A stretch of DNA of 6,210 nucleotides from an uncultured Fretibacterium sp. (lineage in GTDB: Bacteria; Synergistota; Synergistia; Synergistales; Aminobacteriaceae), in NCBI GenBank assembly GCA_937915755.1, contig CALGGR010000328.1, positions 1 through 6,210 on the forward strand, given 5' to 3'. Below are positions 1 to 6,081 of the stretch, piece after piece; positions within the stretch are counted from its first letter, which is position 1; every line of letters begins with the position of its first letter. A program made the position numbers and the translations under genes. A model generated the notes under the pieces. That model had not been told where the DNA came from. It did no database searches and was given only the letters and a program-made list of their open reading frames with translations.

Positions 1-1792
1 GATTGAGGCTGTAAAAGCCCAAAGCGGCCTTCATATCCTCGTCCTGAACGGAAGTAATGTATTCGGTGAGAGTCCGTTCAGCGGCGCAGGTAGTACTGGC
101 GGCAAGGTTCTTGAGAGCGTCATTGAGGAGAATACGCCTAGCCGGAGTAACGAGACCGGGAGCGACCATTTCAATCAACATTTCGAGCCACTCAGCGGCC
201 CAACTCATGACTTCCGGGTCGTCAATCTGGGCGAGAGGGCAAAGGTTAATATTGTTAGCGGCCTGTCCTAAGTCGTAGAAGACAGAATCATCGAGAGCCT
301 GACACAAGGGGTAAATGGATTTTCCGTTGTCGAAGAAAAAGATTTGTCCCGTGTCGTACCGCTGGAATTGAGCTGCAACAGTAGCAAGTAATGTAGATTT
401 CCCCGCGCCAGTAGGCCCTAAAATCAAAGTGTGTCCGACATCCCCGCTGTGAAGGTTGAGGGAGAAGGGTGTACTTCCGGCAGTAGCGGCCTGAAGCAGA
501 GCGGGAGAGTTAGGCGGGTAGAATGGACACGGGCAGAACTTATCACCGATCCAGTCATTAGACAGAGGAACTAAGTCAGCGAAATTGAAAGTAGTAATCA
601 GAGGTTTGCGGACATTCTCCTTACCATGACCGGGCAGAGACCCCAAGAAAGCCTCGAAGTTGTTGATGGATTCCAGCCTTGCATTACAGCCCGCACGTTC
701 AAAAACTTTGACGACTTCACGAGCGGCCTCCTCCAAAAATTGAGGATTTGAATGACGCAGGACGACAGTAGAAGTGTGATTGCCAAAAGCGACTTCGCCC
801 GAATGAGCGTCTTGCAGAGCATTATCCAAGTCTTCAACCATAGCGACCGCGTCTTGATTAACCCTGTTAGTCTGAATACCCGTAATCTGAGAGAAGAGAC
901 TGCGCATTTTTTGCACCCACTGTCTGCGCTTAGTCTCAATCTGGCCCATAGCTTCGCGCATATCAGTTAAGATGAAGCGGTTAGACCACCTGAAAGAGAT
1001 GGGCAAGGTCTGCAAATCCGATAGAATCGATGGGAAAGTCCCCGCCGGATAATTAACGAGGGAGACGCATTGAACATACTCGTTGTTGTATTCAAGGCTT
1101 TTACCGTTAATGCAGTCTTTAGCGAGAGTGCAGTCAAGGTAATACGGGAACGCTGGAAGCCTTATAGAATGCCAGTTACCATTGACGCAAGCATTGACAG
1201 CCTCCAGAAGTTCGGAAGTCCCCGAATACGGGTCAGGTACGTTATCGGGCTGAAAGGTCATGCGCCGAACCTTCATAATGAGACTAAGTGAATCCTTTAG
1301 ACCGCGTATAACTTCCTCGAAGCGTTCAAGCTGTTTTTCGACAACCATATCCTCGTTATCCGTATCCGAGCCAAAGAGAAATTTCTTGATACGCTGTAGG
1401 AGCGGACTTTTCTCGAAAGTGGGAGGGACGTAAGTAACGAAAATCGCCTGAATGGATTCGTAGTGTCCTGCTTCCTGCTGAAATTGGGCGAACCGCTCCA
1501 TGTCGATGAGTTTTGTAGTAGTCTCCTTGAAATTGCCGTCCGGGTAATTATGAGCCTCGCGCCTGAAGAACTCAAAGTGAACACAGTACCTGACATCAAG
1601 CTGACCGATAGCTCTGGCCATCATTTCGCTTAAATGCTCCAATTCCTGAACGGTAGAACTCTCAAGGTCAGGGCCAGTAAGCCAGAAGCCGGCAAGGAAG
1701 CCGCCATTTTTGAGACCCATAACTTCAGGAGCGACCATATGGGAAAAATTGAGCAACTCAGCGAAGCCATCGCCGTCCGAGAAGTTAGGCAT
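1..1792 (-). CDS. trbE: TrbE/VirB4-type conjugation ATPase, C-terminus beyond window
   Basis: This is the large ATPase of the conjugative type IV secretion system, which sits at the inner membrane and drives pilus biogenesis and substrate transfer. The reading frame stays open from the ATG at 1792 to base 1, giving 597 residues. Family members are about 800 residues, so the end lies left of the window. Residues about 14-90 carry typical TrbE features (ELLNFSHMVAPEVMGLKNGG, AGFWLTGPDLESST). The CagE/TrbE/VirB domain follows. The Walker A motif is GPTGAGKST at residues 459-467, with FFFDNGKSIYPL shortly after; the Walker B region is not in the window. I chose ATG 1792 because AAAGGGGG precedes it by 7 bases and an in-frame TAG at 1841-1843 blocks any earlier start. 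The gap to trbD is 90 bases and contains a small ORF. The family call is firm. Confidence 0.95.
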   Translation of the reverse strand, partial: MPNFSDGDGFAELLNFSHMVAPEVMGLKNGGFLAGFWLTGPDLESSTVQELEHLSEMMARAIGQLDVRYCVHFEFFRREAHNYPDGNFKETTTKLIDMERFAQFQQEAGHYESIQAIFVTYVPPTFEKSPLLQRIKKFLFGSDTDNEDMVVEKQLERFEEVIRGLKDSLSLIMKVRRMTFQPDNVPDPYSGTSELLEAVNACVNGNWHSIRLPAFPYYLDCTLAKDCINGKSLEYNNEYVQCVSLVNYPAGTFPSILSDLQTLPISFRWSNRFILTDMREAMGQIETKRRQWVQKMRSLFSQITGIQTNRVNQDAVAMVEDLDNALQDAHSGEVAFGNHTSTVVLRHSNPQFLEEAAREVVKVFERAGCNARLESINNFEAFLGSLPGHGKENVRKPLITTFNFADLVPLSNDWIGDKFCPCPFYPPNSPALLQAATAGSTPFSLNLHSGDVGHTLILGPTGAGKSTLLATVAAQFQRYDTGQIFFFDNGKSIYPLCQALDDSVFYDLGQAANNINLCPLAQIDDPEVMSWAAEWLEMLIEMVAPGLVTPARRILLNDALKNLAASTTCAAERTLTEYITSVQDEDMKAALGFYSLN

Positions 1793-1883
1793 AACAAAGC
1801 CCCCTTTCGAGAGGATAGAGAGTGCGGCAGAGGTAGCCCCCTAACCGCACGTGTATTGGAGAAAGTATGTCAGATACGAACAT
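1785..1883 (-). CDS. Possible 32-residue bridging ORF between trbD and trbE
   Basis: This small ORF starts with an ATG that overlaps the trbD stop as TGATG (1881-1885), the same arrangement as the trbC/trbD junction. Its TAA (1785-1787) lies just past the trbE ATG (1790-1792), so it links the two genes by overlap at both ends. The peptide begins MFVSDILSPIHVRL and contains three Cys; I recognise no family. Only a weak AGGA lies upstream, so translation would depend on coupling from trbD. It is either a coupling leader for trbE, a remnant of an earlier trbE start, or chance. Its position is the argument for it, not its sequence. Confidence 0.3.
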   Translation of the reverse strand: MFVSDILSPIHVRLGGYLCRTLYPLERGLCYA

Positions 1884-2203
1884 CAGTATTTCTTGTCCTG
1901 TCTGAGAACATGGGACGTAGAGACGTAAGAGTCCTGATACTTGATAGCCCTGCTGAAAATCTGACTAAAAAGCGTGTCATACTTAGCAAGGACGGCCAAA
2001 ATCTGAACGCCCACGAAGAAAAAGACGATGCCGATTAAGACGTTGACATAGTTGCCCGACCCCAGCCCACCGGGAAAGATGAGAGCAATGCAGAACAGCA
2101 TCAAGAGCAGGAACAAGACGCGATCACAGCCGCAGATGAGCTGAGGACGAGTGAGACTTTTGCGCACGGGAATAACCCTGATTTCTTCGTCGTTGTATAA
2201 CAT
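1883..2203 (-). CDS. trbD: TrbD/VirB3-type T4SS inner-membrane protein
   Basis: A 106-residue protein of the VirB3/TrbD family, the small inner-membrane component that works with VirB4/TrbE in pilus assembly. The sequence shows the family hallmark IPVRKSLTRPQL at residues 11-22. A first hydrophobic stretch (about 28-45) and a second (about 53-73) follow as a membrane hairpin, and then LAKYDTLFSQIFSRAIKYQD (72-91), matching the family's 'LAK-DP' cytosolic segment. The length is normal. Its ATG overlaps the trbC stop as TGATG (2201-2205), which indicates translational coupling, and no strong ribosome site is seen upstream. The stop is again shared as TGATG with a small ORF leading to trbE. The identification is supported by both sequence and gene order. 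Confidence 0.93.
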   Translation of the reverse strand: MLYNDEEIRVIPVRKSLTRPQLICGCDRVLFLLLMLFCIALIFPGGLGSGNYVNVLIGIVFFFVGVQILAVLAKYDTLFSQIFSRAIKYQDSYVSTSHVLRQDKKY

Positions 2204-2547
2204 CAGAGAATGAGACAGCCCTCAGTGCTGATGAAATTACTAGCGATGGTAGAGAGTGCGCCCATCATAGAGCCGACGAGAACAATCATCATGACCATTT
2301 TGCCGAAGTTGCCCAAGTCTCCGCCGAAGATGAGCATACCGCCGGCGAAGAAAATACCGACCATAGAGACGAGGAGGGCAGTTCTGCCGGAGAAGGCATT
2401 AACGAGCCTTTCGAGAGCGGTGTTCCAGGGCAAGTCGTTATTGCTTGCGAAAGCCGCCATAGGAGAGCAGAGGAGAGCGACGAGAACGACGACCGCGAGG
2501 ACGGCAGTTCTGCGCTCAAAGAGCCACGTAGAAAAATTTTTGTTCAT
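2203..2547 (-). CDS. trbC: TrbC/VirB2-type conjugative pilin precursor
   Basis: The 114-residue precursor of the major conjugative pilin. Residues 1-34 form a signal peptide: a charged start with ERR at 11-13, a hydrophobic core at about 15-27, and a predicted leader peptidase site after AFA (32-34). The mature part has two hydrophobic helices (about 57-75 and 82-101) separated by a short loop, with the family-like stretch FFAGGMLIFGGDLGNF. Compared from memory with RP4 TrbC, the mature N-terminal Ser (S35) and a Gly near the end (G110) match the residues that RP4 joins into a cyclic pilin. Only four residues, CLIL, follow G110. The start is set by AAAGGAG 10 bases before ATG 2547. A cyclase/peptidase of the TraF type would be needed and is not in this window. 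Confidence 0.93.
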   Translation of the reverse strand: MNKNFSTWLFERRTAVLAVVVLVALLCSPMAAFASNNDLPWNTALERLVNAFSGRTALLVSMVGIFFAGGMLIFGGDLGNFGKMVMMIVLVGSMMGALSTIASNFISTEGCLIL

Positions 2548-2563
2548 AATACAAGAACTCCTT

Positions 2564-2629
2564 TCATAAAATCGAGAAGAAAATCAAATTTGTACCGCCG
2601 AGCCGAGCAACGAGCAGAAAACGCTTCAA
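2564..2629 (-). CDS. Possible 21-residue TTG-initiated ORF between trbB and trbC
   Basis: The last codons of trbB contain a full-strength ribosome site, AAGGAGGTG (2635-2643). Seven bases after AAGGAGG is a TTG (2627-2629) that overlaps the trbB stop as TTGA. It opens a 21-codon frame encoding MKRFLLVARLGGTNLIFFSI plus one Leu, a basic start followed by hydrophobic residues. The TGA (2564-2566) abuts the trbC ribosome site. The geometry suggests either a tiny membrane peptide or a coupling leader that carries ribosomes across the trbB-trbC gap. The AAGGAGG also encodes Lys-Glu of trbB, so chance cannot be excluded. No family is recognised. Confidence 0.3.
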   Translation of the reverse strand: MKRFLLVARLGGTNLIFFSIL

Positions 2630-3633
2630 GTAACCACCTCCTTTAAGTCGTGAAAGGCATATTGGCCATCATGGAAGCCGTCAACGGAAACGAGTTCTGA
2701 GAGTTTAGGGCCGATATGGGGGTCTCTGACGAGGAAAGCGACGACATCAATAGCCTCAGCGATAAGCTCCCGCATGGGACTTTGAGAGACCTCCGAAATG
2801 AGCTGTTCAATACGAAGTAAGCCAGCGCGAGCGTCATTAGCGTGAACAGTACAGACCCCGCCGGGATGACCCGTATTCCAAGCCTTTAGCATATCGAGAG
2901 CTTCTTTGCCTCTGACTTCCCCGATGATGATTCTGTCGGGTCGCTGTCGCATGGTAACTTTCAATAGGTCCTGCATGGACTGGTCAGAGCTAGTACGCAT
3001 GGAGACGAAATTATCCATAGAACATTGCAATTCGAGAGTGTCCTCAAGGATAAGGAGGCGATGATGAGGAGTAAGGTTTTTCATTTCGTTCAAGATTGCA
3101 TTGACGAAGGTAGTTTTGCCCGTACCAGTACCGCCGACAACGAGAATATTTTTGCGAGACGAAATAGCCTCACAGAGAATCTGAACGTCCTCGTCAGTAG
3201 CGCGCCCTGATTTGATGTATTCATCCAGCGAGAAGATAGCGGATGCTTTCTTCCTTATGTTAAAGACAGGATTCGGGACAATAGGGGGAATAACGCCCTC
3301 GACTCTGCTGCCGTCTCCGGGAAGTTCGCCCTCAACAATGGGGTGATGGTAGTTGATAACCGTACCGAGCATGTGAGCGACAGTGCCGAGCATTTGCAAA
3401 GCCTGAACAGCCGACATGTAGCATAGAAATTCCATGCCGCTCCCTATTTTGTCGATCCAGACCCTGCCGTCAGGGTTGAGCATGATTTCAATGACAGCGG
3501 AGTCGTCCATAGCTCTCCTGATGTCCTCGCCCATTTCGCGGCGCAATTTTTCGAGATTACGCCTTATGACTTCTTCGTTTGTGCTTGTAACTTCGTTCGT
3601 TTTCCTCATCCTCCTTATCTTCGTTGAGGCCAT
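2626..3633 (-). CDS. trbB: TrbB/VirB11-type hexameric T4SS ATPase
   Basis: A cytoplasmic VirB11-family traffic ATPase of 335 residues, close to the usual 320. The N-terminal domain carries MDDSAVIEIMLNPDGRVWID (about 42-61). The nucleotide-binding domain has Walker A GGTGTGKTT (167-175), the acidic box LLILEDTLELQ (193-203), Walker B RPDRIIIGEVRG (231-242) and the His box GHPGGVCTVHANDA (255-268). The frame is open upstream to 3786, but that part only shadows the XRE gene. I prefer ATG 3633, which has AGAAG six bases before it. ATG 3609 (327 residues) is possible, but a perfect AAGGAGG touches it with no spacing. With ATG 3633 the gene overlaps the regulator by 77 bases. The function is clear and the start is uncertain. 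Confidence 0.95.
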   Translation of the reverse strand: MASTKIRRMRKTNEVTSTNEEVIRRNLEKLRREMGEDIRRAMDDSAVIEIMLNPDGRVWIDKIGSGMEFLCYMSAVQALQMLGTVAHMLGTVINYHHPIVEGELPGDGSRVEGVIPPIVPNPVFNIRKKASAIFSLDEYIKSGRATDEDVQILCEAISSRKNILVVGGTGTGKTTFVNAILNEMKNLTPHHRLLILEDTLELQCSMDNFVSMRTSSDQSMQDLLKVTMRQRPDRIIIGEVRGKEALDMLKAWNTGHPGGVCTVHANDARAGLLRIEQLISEVSQSPMRELIAEAIDVVAFLVRDPHIGPKLSELVSVDGFHDGQYAFHDLKEVVT

Positions 3634-3871
3634 TCCAAACTTCTTGCGGCAAAGCCAAAATGTCGAGAGCCATGAAGTGGCAGAAAGTTTTTTCGTCAAC
3701 TCCGATAGCCCTGCAAAGCCTGCGAGTGGTGTTGAAACTCGGCCAGTGAAAGCCGTCCTCAAGGCGTGAGACTTCTGACTGAGCAATACCCGCTCTTTTT
3801 GCGACGATGGCCTGAGTTAAGCCTGCGTTTTCCCTGAAGTGCTTAAATGCGTTGGCGAACATACGTTGCAT
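3557..3871 (-). CDS. XRE-family regulator in the TrbA position
   Basis: A 104-residue DNA-binding protein with an N-terminal Cro/C1-type helix-turn-helix. LTQAIVAKRAGIAQSEVSRL (18-37) shows the two helices and turn, followed by EDG and the family-typical WPSFNTTRRLCRAIGV (43-58). The tail from about residue 83 is very charged: acidic first, then basic (KHKRR). The ATG at 3871 is chosen because AAGGAG lies 9 bases before it; an in-frame ATG at 3946 would run into the previous gene. In RP4 the repressor TrbA precedes trbB, so by position this protein may regulate transfer genes and itself. I cannot show homology to TrbA beyond the HTH, so no symbol is given. The last 25 codons overlap trbB. Confidence 0.88.
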   Translation of the reverse strand: MQRMFANAFKHFRENAGLTQAIVAKRAGIAQSEVSRLEDGFHWPSFNTTRRLCRAIGVDEKTFCHFMALDILALPQEVWNGLNEDKEDEENERSYKHKRRSHKA

Positions 3872-3894
3872 AAGCAATCTCTCCTTCTTTAGAC

Positions 3895-3909
3895 CACACG
3901 AAAAGTGTG
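3895..3909. promoter_or_regulatory. Small dyad upstream of the XRE gene, candidate operator
   Basis: CACAC-GAAAA-GTGTG forms a perfect 5-base inverted repeat in the 50-base gap between the membrane-protein gene and the XRE regulator, a few bases before the regulator's ribosome site. It could be an operator for autoregulation or a weak hairpin affecting translation. No T-run follows it, so a terminator is unlikely. The dyad is short and could be chance. Confidence 0.3.
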
Positions 3910-3921
3910 TGAAAATTTGCA

Positions 3922-4617
3922 CTAAAGAATGTGAGGAATGACGCATAGCAGCAAAAGAGCGACGAGTAGAGCGGCAGATAAATTGAGGTACTTAACTCGT
4001 CCTTGTTCAGTAAGGCCGCGAAAGAGAGCGACTCCGCCAACAGGAATAAGAGCGAGAGGAATAATCCAGCCAGCCGGAGCATTAAGCAGGGCCTCAATGG
4101 GAGAATGTCCCCAGCCCTTGCCAGCGACAGCCGCACCCCCGACAAAAGAGATAAGGCACAGGAAAAAGATTCCAAAGCAAGCACAGGCCAAAGGCAGGAA
4201 GAAGTCATAAAGCCACATATTTTTTCGATGCTGCTTCAAGATGTTCTGAGAAATGAGCTGTAAGGTGTCTGACAAATCAGCCATAGCCTTTTTAGTCTCC
4301 AGTTCAACAGCGGAAGCGGCAAATTGTTTGATGTAGTCAATGATTTCGTCCCTTTTAAGAGCGAGAGCGTCCGAGATACGTTGAGGAAGGTTATTATTCT
4401 CACGATTGATAGAGAAGAAGACCTTAACGAAAGCCCAAATAGCGTCATTATCCCTGATACCGAGAGTACGGGAAAATTCGTCAATGATTTTTCTTTCATC
4501 CTCGTTGCAGTCGTCGAAGAAAGAGGCGACAAGATTCTCCGATTTTTGTATTTCCGAAGCCTCGCAAGAAACCTGACCTGCTTGTTCAGAGTAGTTAAAA
4601 TCCTGTGCGTTATCCAT
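3922..4617 (-). CDS. Three-helix membrane protein in the TraM position, function unknown
   Basis: A 231-residue protein of no family I can name with certainty. Residues 1-40 are acidic and polar. Residues 41-130 look helical (DERKIIDEFSRTLGIRDNDA, then QRISDALALKRDEIIDYIKQ) and could include a coiled coil. Three hydrophobic segments follow at about 134-163, 182-201 and 211-231. The protein ends right after the last one, so most of the soluble mass is N-terminal and probably cytoplasmic. It starts 2 bases after the stop of the ParA-like gene, so it is co-translated with it. RP4 has traM after traL, and this gene holds that place. The general build resembles membrane proteins seen beside ParA-like ATPases in conjugation clusters. 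A role anchoring the ATPase or relaxosome at the membrane is inference. Confidence 0.85.
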   Translation of the reverse strand: MDNAQDFNYSEQAGQVSCEASEIQKSENLVASFFDDCNEDERKIIDEFSRTLGIRDNDAIWAFVKVFFSINRENNNLPQRISDALALKRDEIIDYIKQFAASAVELETKKAMADLSDTLQLISQNILKQHRKNMWLYDFFLPLACACFGIFFLCLISFVGGAAVAGKGWGHSPIEALLNAPAGWIIPLALIPVGGVALFRGLTEQGRVKYLNLSAALLVALLLLCVIPHIL

Positions 4618-4619
4618 GA

Positions 4620-5366
4620 TTAAGACCGCTCACTTTTCTTAGGATTTTTTTCTTCCTTTGCAGGTAATGATTGAGCGATGCCAATCTCATCAAACATCTT
4701 CCAAGCGAGAGACCGCCAACGTTTGAGTTCAGCTTTGTTACCGAGCGGCATAGTCTCCAGAGCTGTAACGATAGAAAGGCGTTTAGAGTACAAATCATCA
4801 GTAACGCGGTCAGCGAGGTCAGGCAAGTCAATAGTAGCCCCGCGTTTTTCAGCCTCAACTTTTGTCTTAGAGTTATTGAACAACTCGAATTTCTGAGGCT
4901 CACCGTAGAATGTATTACGGACGACGTGCAGTTCACCGGGAACAACGTCCATATATTTTTTGAGAAGCTCGATACTATCCCTCTGACGGTTAATGACCCA
5001 GAAGGAGACGAGTTGCCTTTGAAGTTCGTCGAGACTGCCGATGAGAGTACCGCCAAATTTTTCGATAGCTTCTCCTGAACGAGCGGCAGAATTTATGACG
5101 AGGTCTTTGTCGCTTGCCTCGCAGTAATTAACCAGTTCAATCCAGCCGTCAGCCTCATCAAGAGACAGAGAAAGGACTTCGACATCATCACTGTGAGTAA
5201 AAGTTTTGCCCACGTCAGGATTGCTAGTGTCGCTTTCGACGAGAATGATTTTTCTCTTTCTGTATTGAGTAAGGAAGTCAGCGAGAAGCATACTGAGAAT
5301 ACTTTTGCCAACGCCGCCCTTACTACCGCCGATGAAGTACAAAAATAAATTATCTTGTGTTGGCAT
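4620..5366 (-). CDS. ParA/TraL-like deviant Walker ATPase
   Basis: A 248-residue P-loop ATPase of the ParA/MinD/StbB-TraL group. The deviant Walker A motif GGSKGGVGKS spans residues 13-22, with signature Lys16 and P-loop Lys21. The Walker A' region is VESDTSNPDV (43-52). The segment that normally carries the Walker B aspartate reads DLVINSAARSG (88-98), with Asn92 where Asp is expected. The C-terminal 14 residues are rich in Lys and Glu and likely flexible. In RP4 TraL, encoded after traK, is a similar protein; related StbB/MobD proteins act in relaxosome or plasmid positioning. The gene starts 2 bases after the previous stop and has GGAGG 10 bases before its ATG. A partition ParA is the alternative, but no parB or centromere array is seen and the context is transfer genes. 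Confidence 0.9.
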   Translation of the reverse strand: MPTQDNLFLYFIGGSKGGVGKSILSMLLADFLTQYRKRKIILVESDTSNPDVGKTFTHSDDVEVLSLSLDEADGWIELVNYCEASDKDLVINSAARSGEAIEKFGGTLIGSLDELQRQLVSFWVINRQRDSIELLKKYMDVVPGELHVVRNTFYGEPQKFELFNNSKTKVEAEKRGATIDLPDLADRVTDDLYSKRLSIVTALETMPLGNKAELKRWRSLAWKMFDEIGIAQSLPAKEEKNPKKSERS

Positions 5367-5368
5367 GT

Positions 5369-5944
5369 TTATAAATCCTCCGTATCAGGTGGCAGAAGGA
5401 AATGTGCGCTGTTTTGTTGCGTAGAATTTGCGGTAGATTTCTCCTCGTTAGGATTTTCATTTGCGGGAGCTTGTGCTTCATTTTTCGCGGCATTGAGATT
5501 TTGTGCTTCAGGGTCTGAAAATTCGCTTCCCTGTGATTGTGCCTCATGAGTAGCAAGAACAGCGTCCATTGTTTCCTGCGATTTATGTTCATTCTGCCTG
5601 ACGGTAGAGTGAGCATGTTCGCTCTTTTCTTTCCCGGCAGACTTAGTGTTAGGTTTCTTTTTGTTGGAGGCTTCTTCCTCAAGAGTAAAGAGGCTCCAGA
5701 AGTATTTGAAAGTGTTTTGAGTGATGTGCCAGCCGACTTTGCCCATGATTTGAAAAATCTCGTCTTTGGTGTAATTTTTCTTGATGGCTAGTTCTAAAAA
5801 CGGTCTAAGAAAAACGACAGCACTTTTGAAGTCGAACATGACTTTTTCCTTTTCAGGTAGATTTTCGAGTTCTGCCCCCAGAGCCTTCAAGATTTCAATA
5901 TGGACTAAATATTTCGATCCAATTTTTGTAGTAGCGGCTAACAT
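5369..5944 (-). CDS. TraK-like putative oriT-binding protein
   Basis: A 191-residue protein and the first gene of the operon. Residues 1-88 are probably folded. The segment LELAIKKNYTKDEIFQIM (50-67), then GWHITQNTFKYFWSLF (71-86), follows the pattern of TraK-type oriT-binding proteins: 'aL..GY....Iw..l...G.i..s..tFr...rr'. I compared this from memory with RP4 TraK. Residues about 90-191 are low complexity, rich in Glu, Asn, Gln, Ala, Lys and Ser, and likely disordered, as in RP4 TraK though longer. AAAGGAGGG a few bases before ATG 5944 fixes the start. Its place directly beside the candidate oriT and before a TraL-like ATPase supports the call. The overall similarity is modest, so no symbol is given. 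Confidence 0.7.
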   Translation of the reverse strand: MLAATTKIGSKYLVHIEILKALGAELENLPEKEKVMFDFKSAVVFLRPFLELAIKKNYTKDEIFQIMGKVGWHITQNTFKYFWSLFTLEEEASNKKKPNTKSAGKEKSEHAHSTVRQNEHKSQETMDAVLATHEAQSQGSEFSDPEAQNLNAAKNEAQAPANENPNEEKSTANSTQQNSAHFLLPPDTEDL

Positions 5945-6023
5945 AAAGACCCTCCTTTTCGTTTAATTTTTATTGCCCCAACTTGTTGAGTTAGTGAGAA
6001 GAAAATAGCACAGCGTCTAAATT

Positions 6024-6040
6024 TATGCGTTTAACGCATA
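6024..6040. promoter_or_regulatory. Perfect 17-base palindrome, candidate operator
   Basis: TATGCGTTTAACGCATA is an 8-base inverted repeat around a single T, located 80 bases upstream of the TraK-like gene. Its size and symmetry suit a dimeric HTH repressor, for example the XRE protein of this operon or the TraK-like protein. A weak -35-like TTAAAC overlaps its right half when read on the minus strand. Binding is inferred, not shown. Confidence 0.5.
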
Positions 6041-6081
6041 TTTTGAGAGGGACATATATACTCGGAATGATTTGTAAAGGC

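Noticed and set aside
1793..1882. Frameshift or pseudogene at the trbE start
   Set aside because: Sequence in the trbE frame upstream of ATG 1792 does not look like a missing TrbE N-terminus, while the ATG has a good ribosome site and the protein from there has the expected length before its first conserved motif.
1634..2038. 134-residue plus-strand open frame
   Set aside because: It lies antisense to trbE and trbD, whose protein families are clear, and it resembles no known protein.
2210..2569. 119-residue plus-strand open frame
   Set aside because: It is antisense to the trbC pilin gene, and its composition is a by-product of that gene's codons.
2599..2615. Three CGAGC units in the trbB-trbC gap
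   Set aside because: The units are very short, lie in direct orientation and form no hairpin, so chance is sufficient.
3634..3786. Upstream extension of the trbB frame by 51 residues
   Set aside because: It overlaps the HTH-encoding part of the XRE gene in another frame, would make TrbB far longer than its family, and lacks a ribosome site at 3786.
3872..3946. Upstream extension of the XRE frame to an ATG at 3946
   Set aside because: It enters the membrane-protein gene and has no ribosome site, while ATG 3871 has a well-spaced AAGGAG.
4620..5366. Plasmid partition ParA
   Set aside because: No parB gene or centromere-like repeat array is seen nearby. The gene lies between a TraK-like and a TraM-position gene, which favours a TraL-type transfer role, although the window cannot exclude partition.
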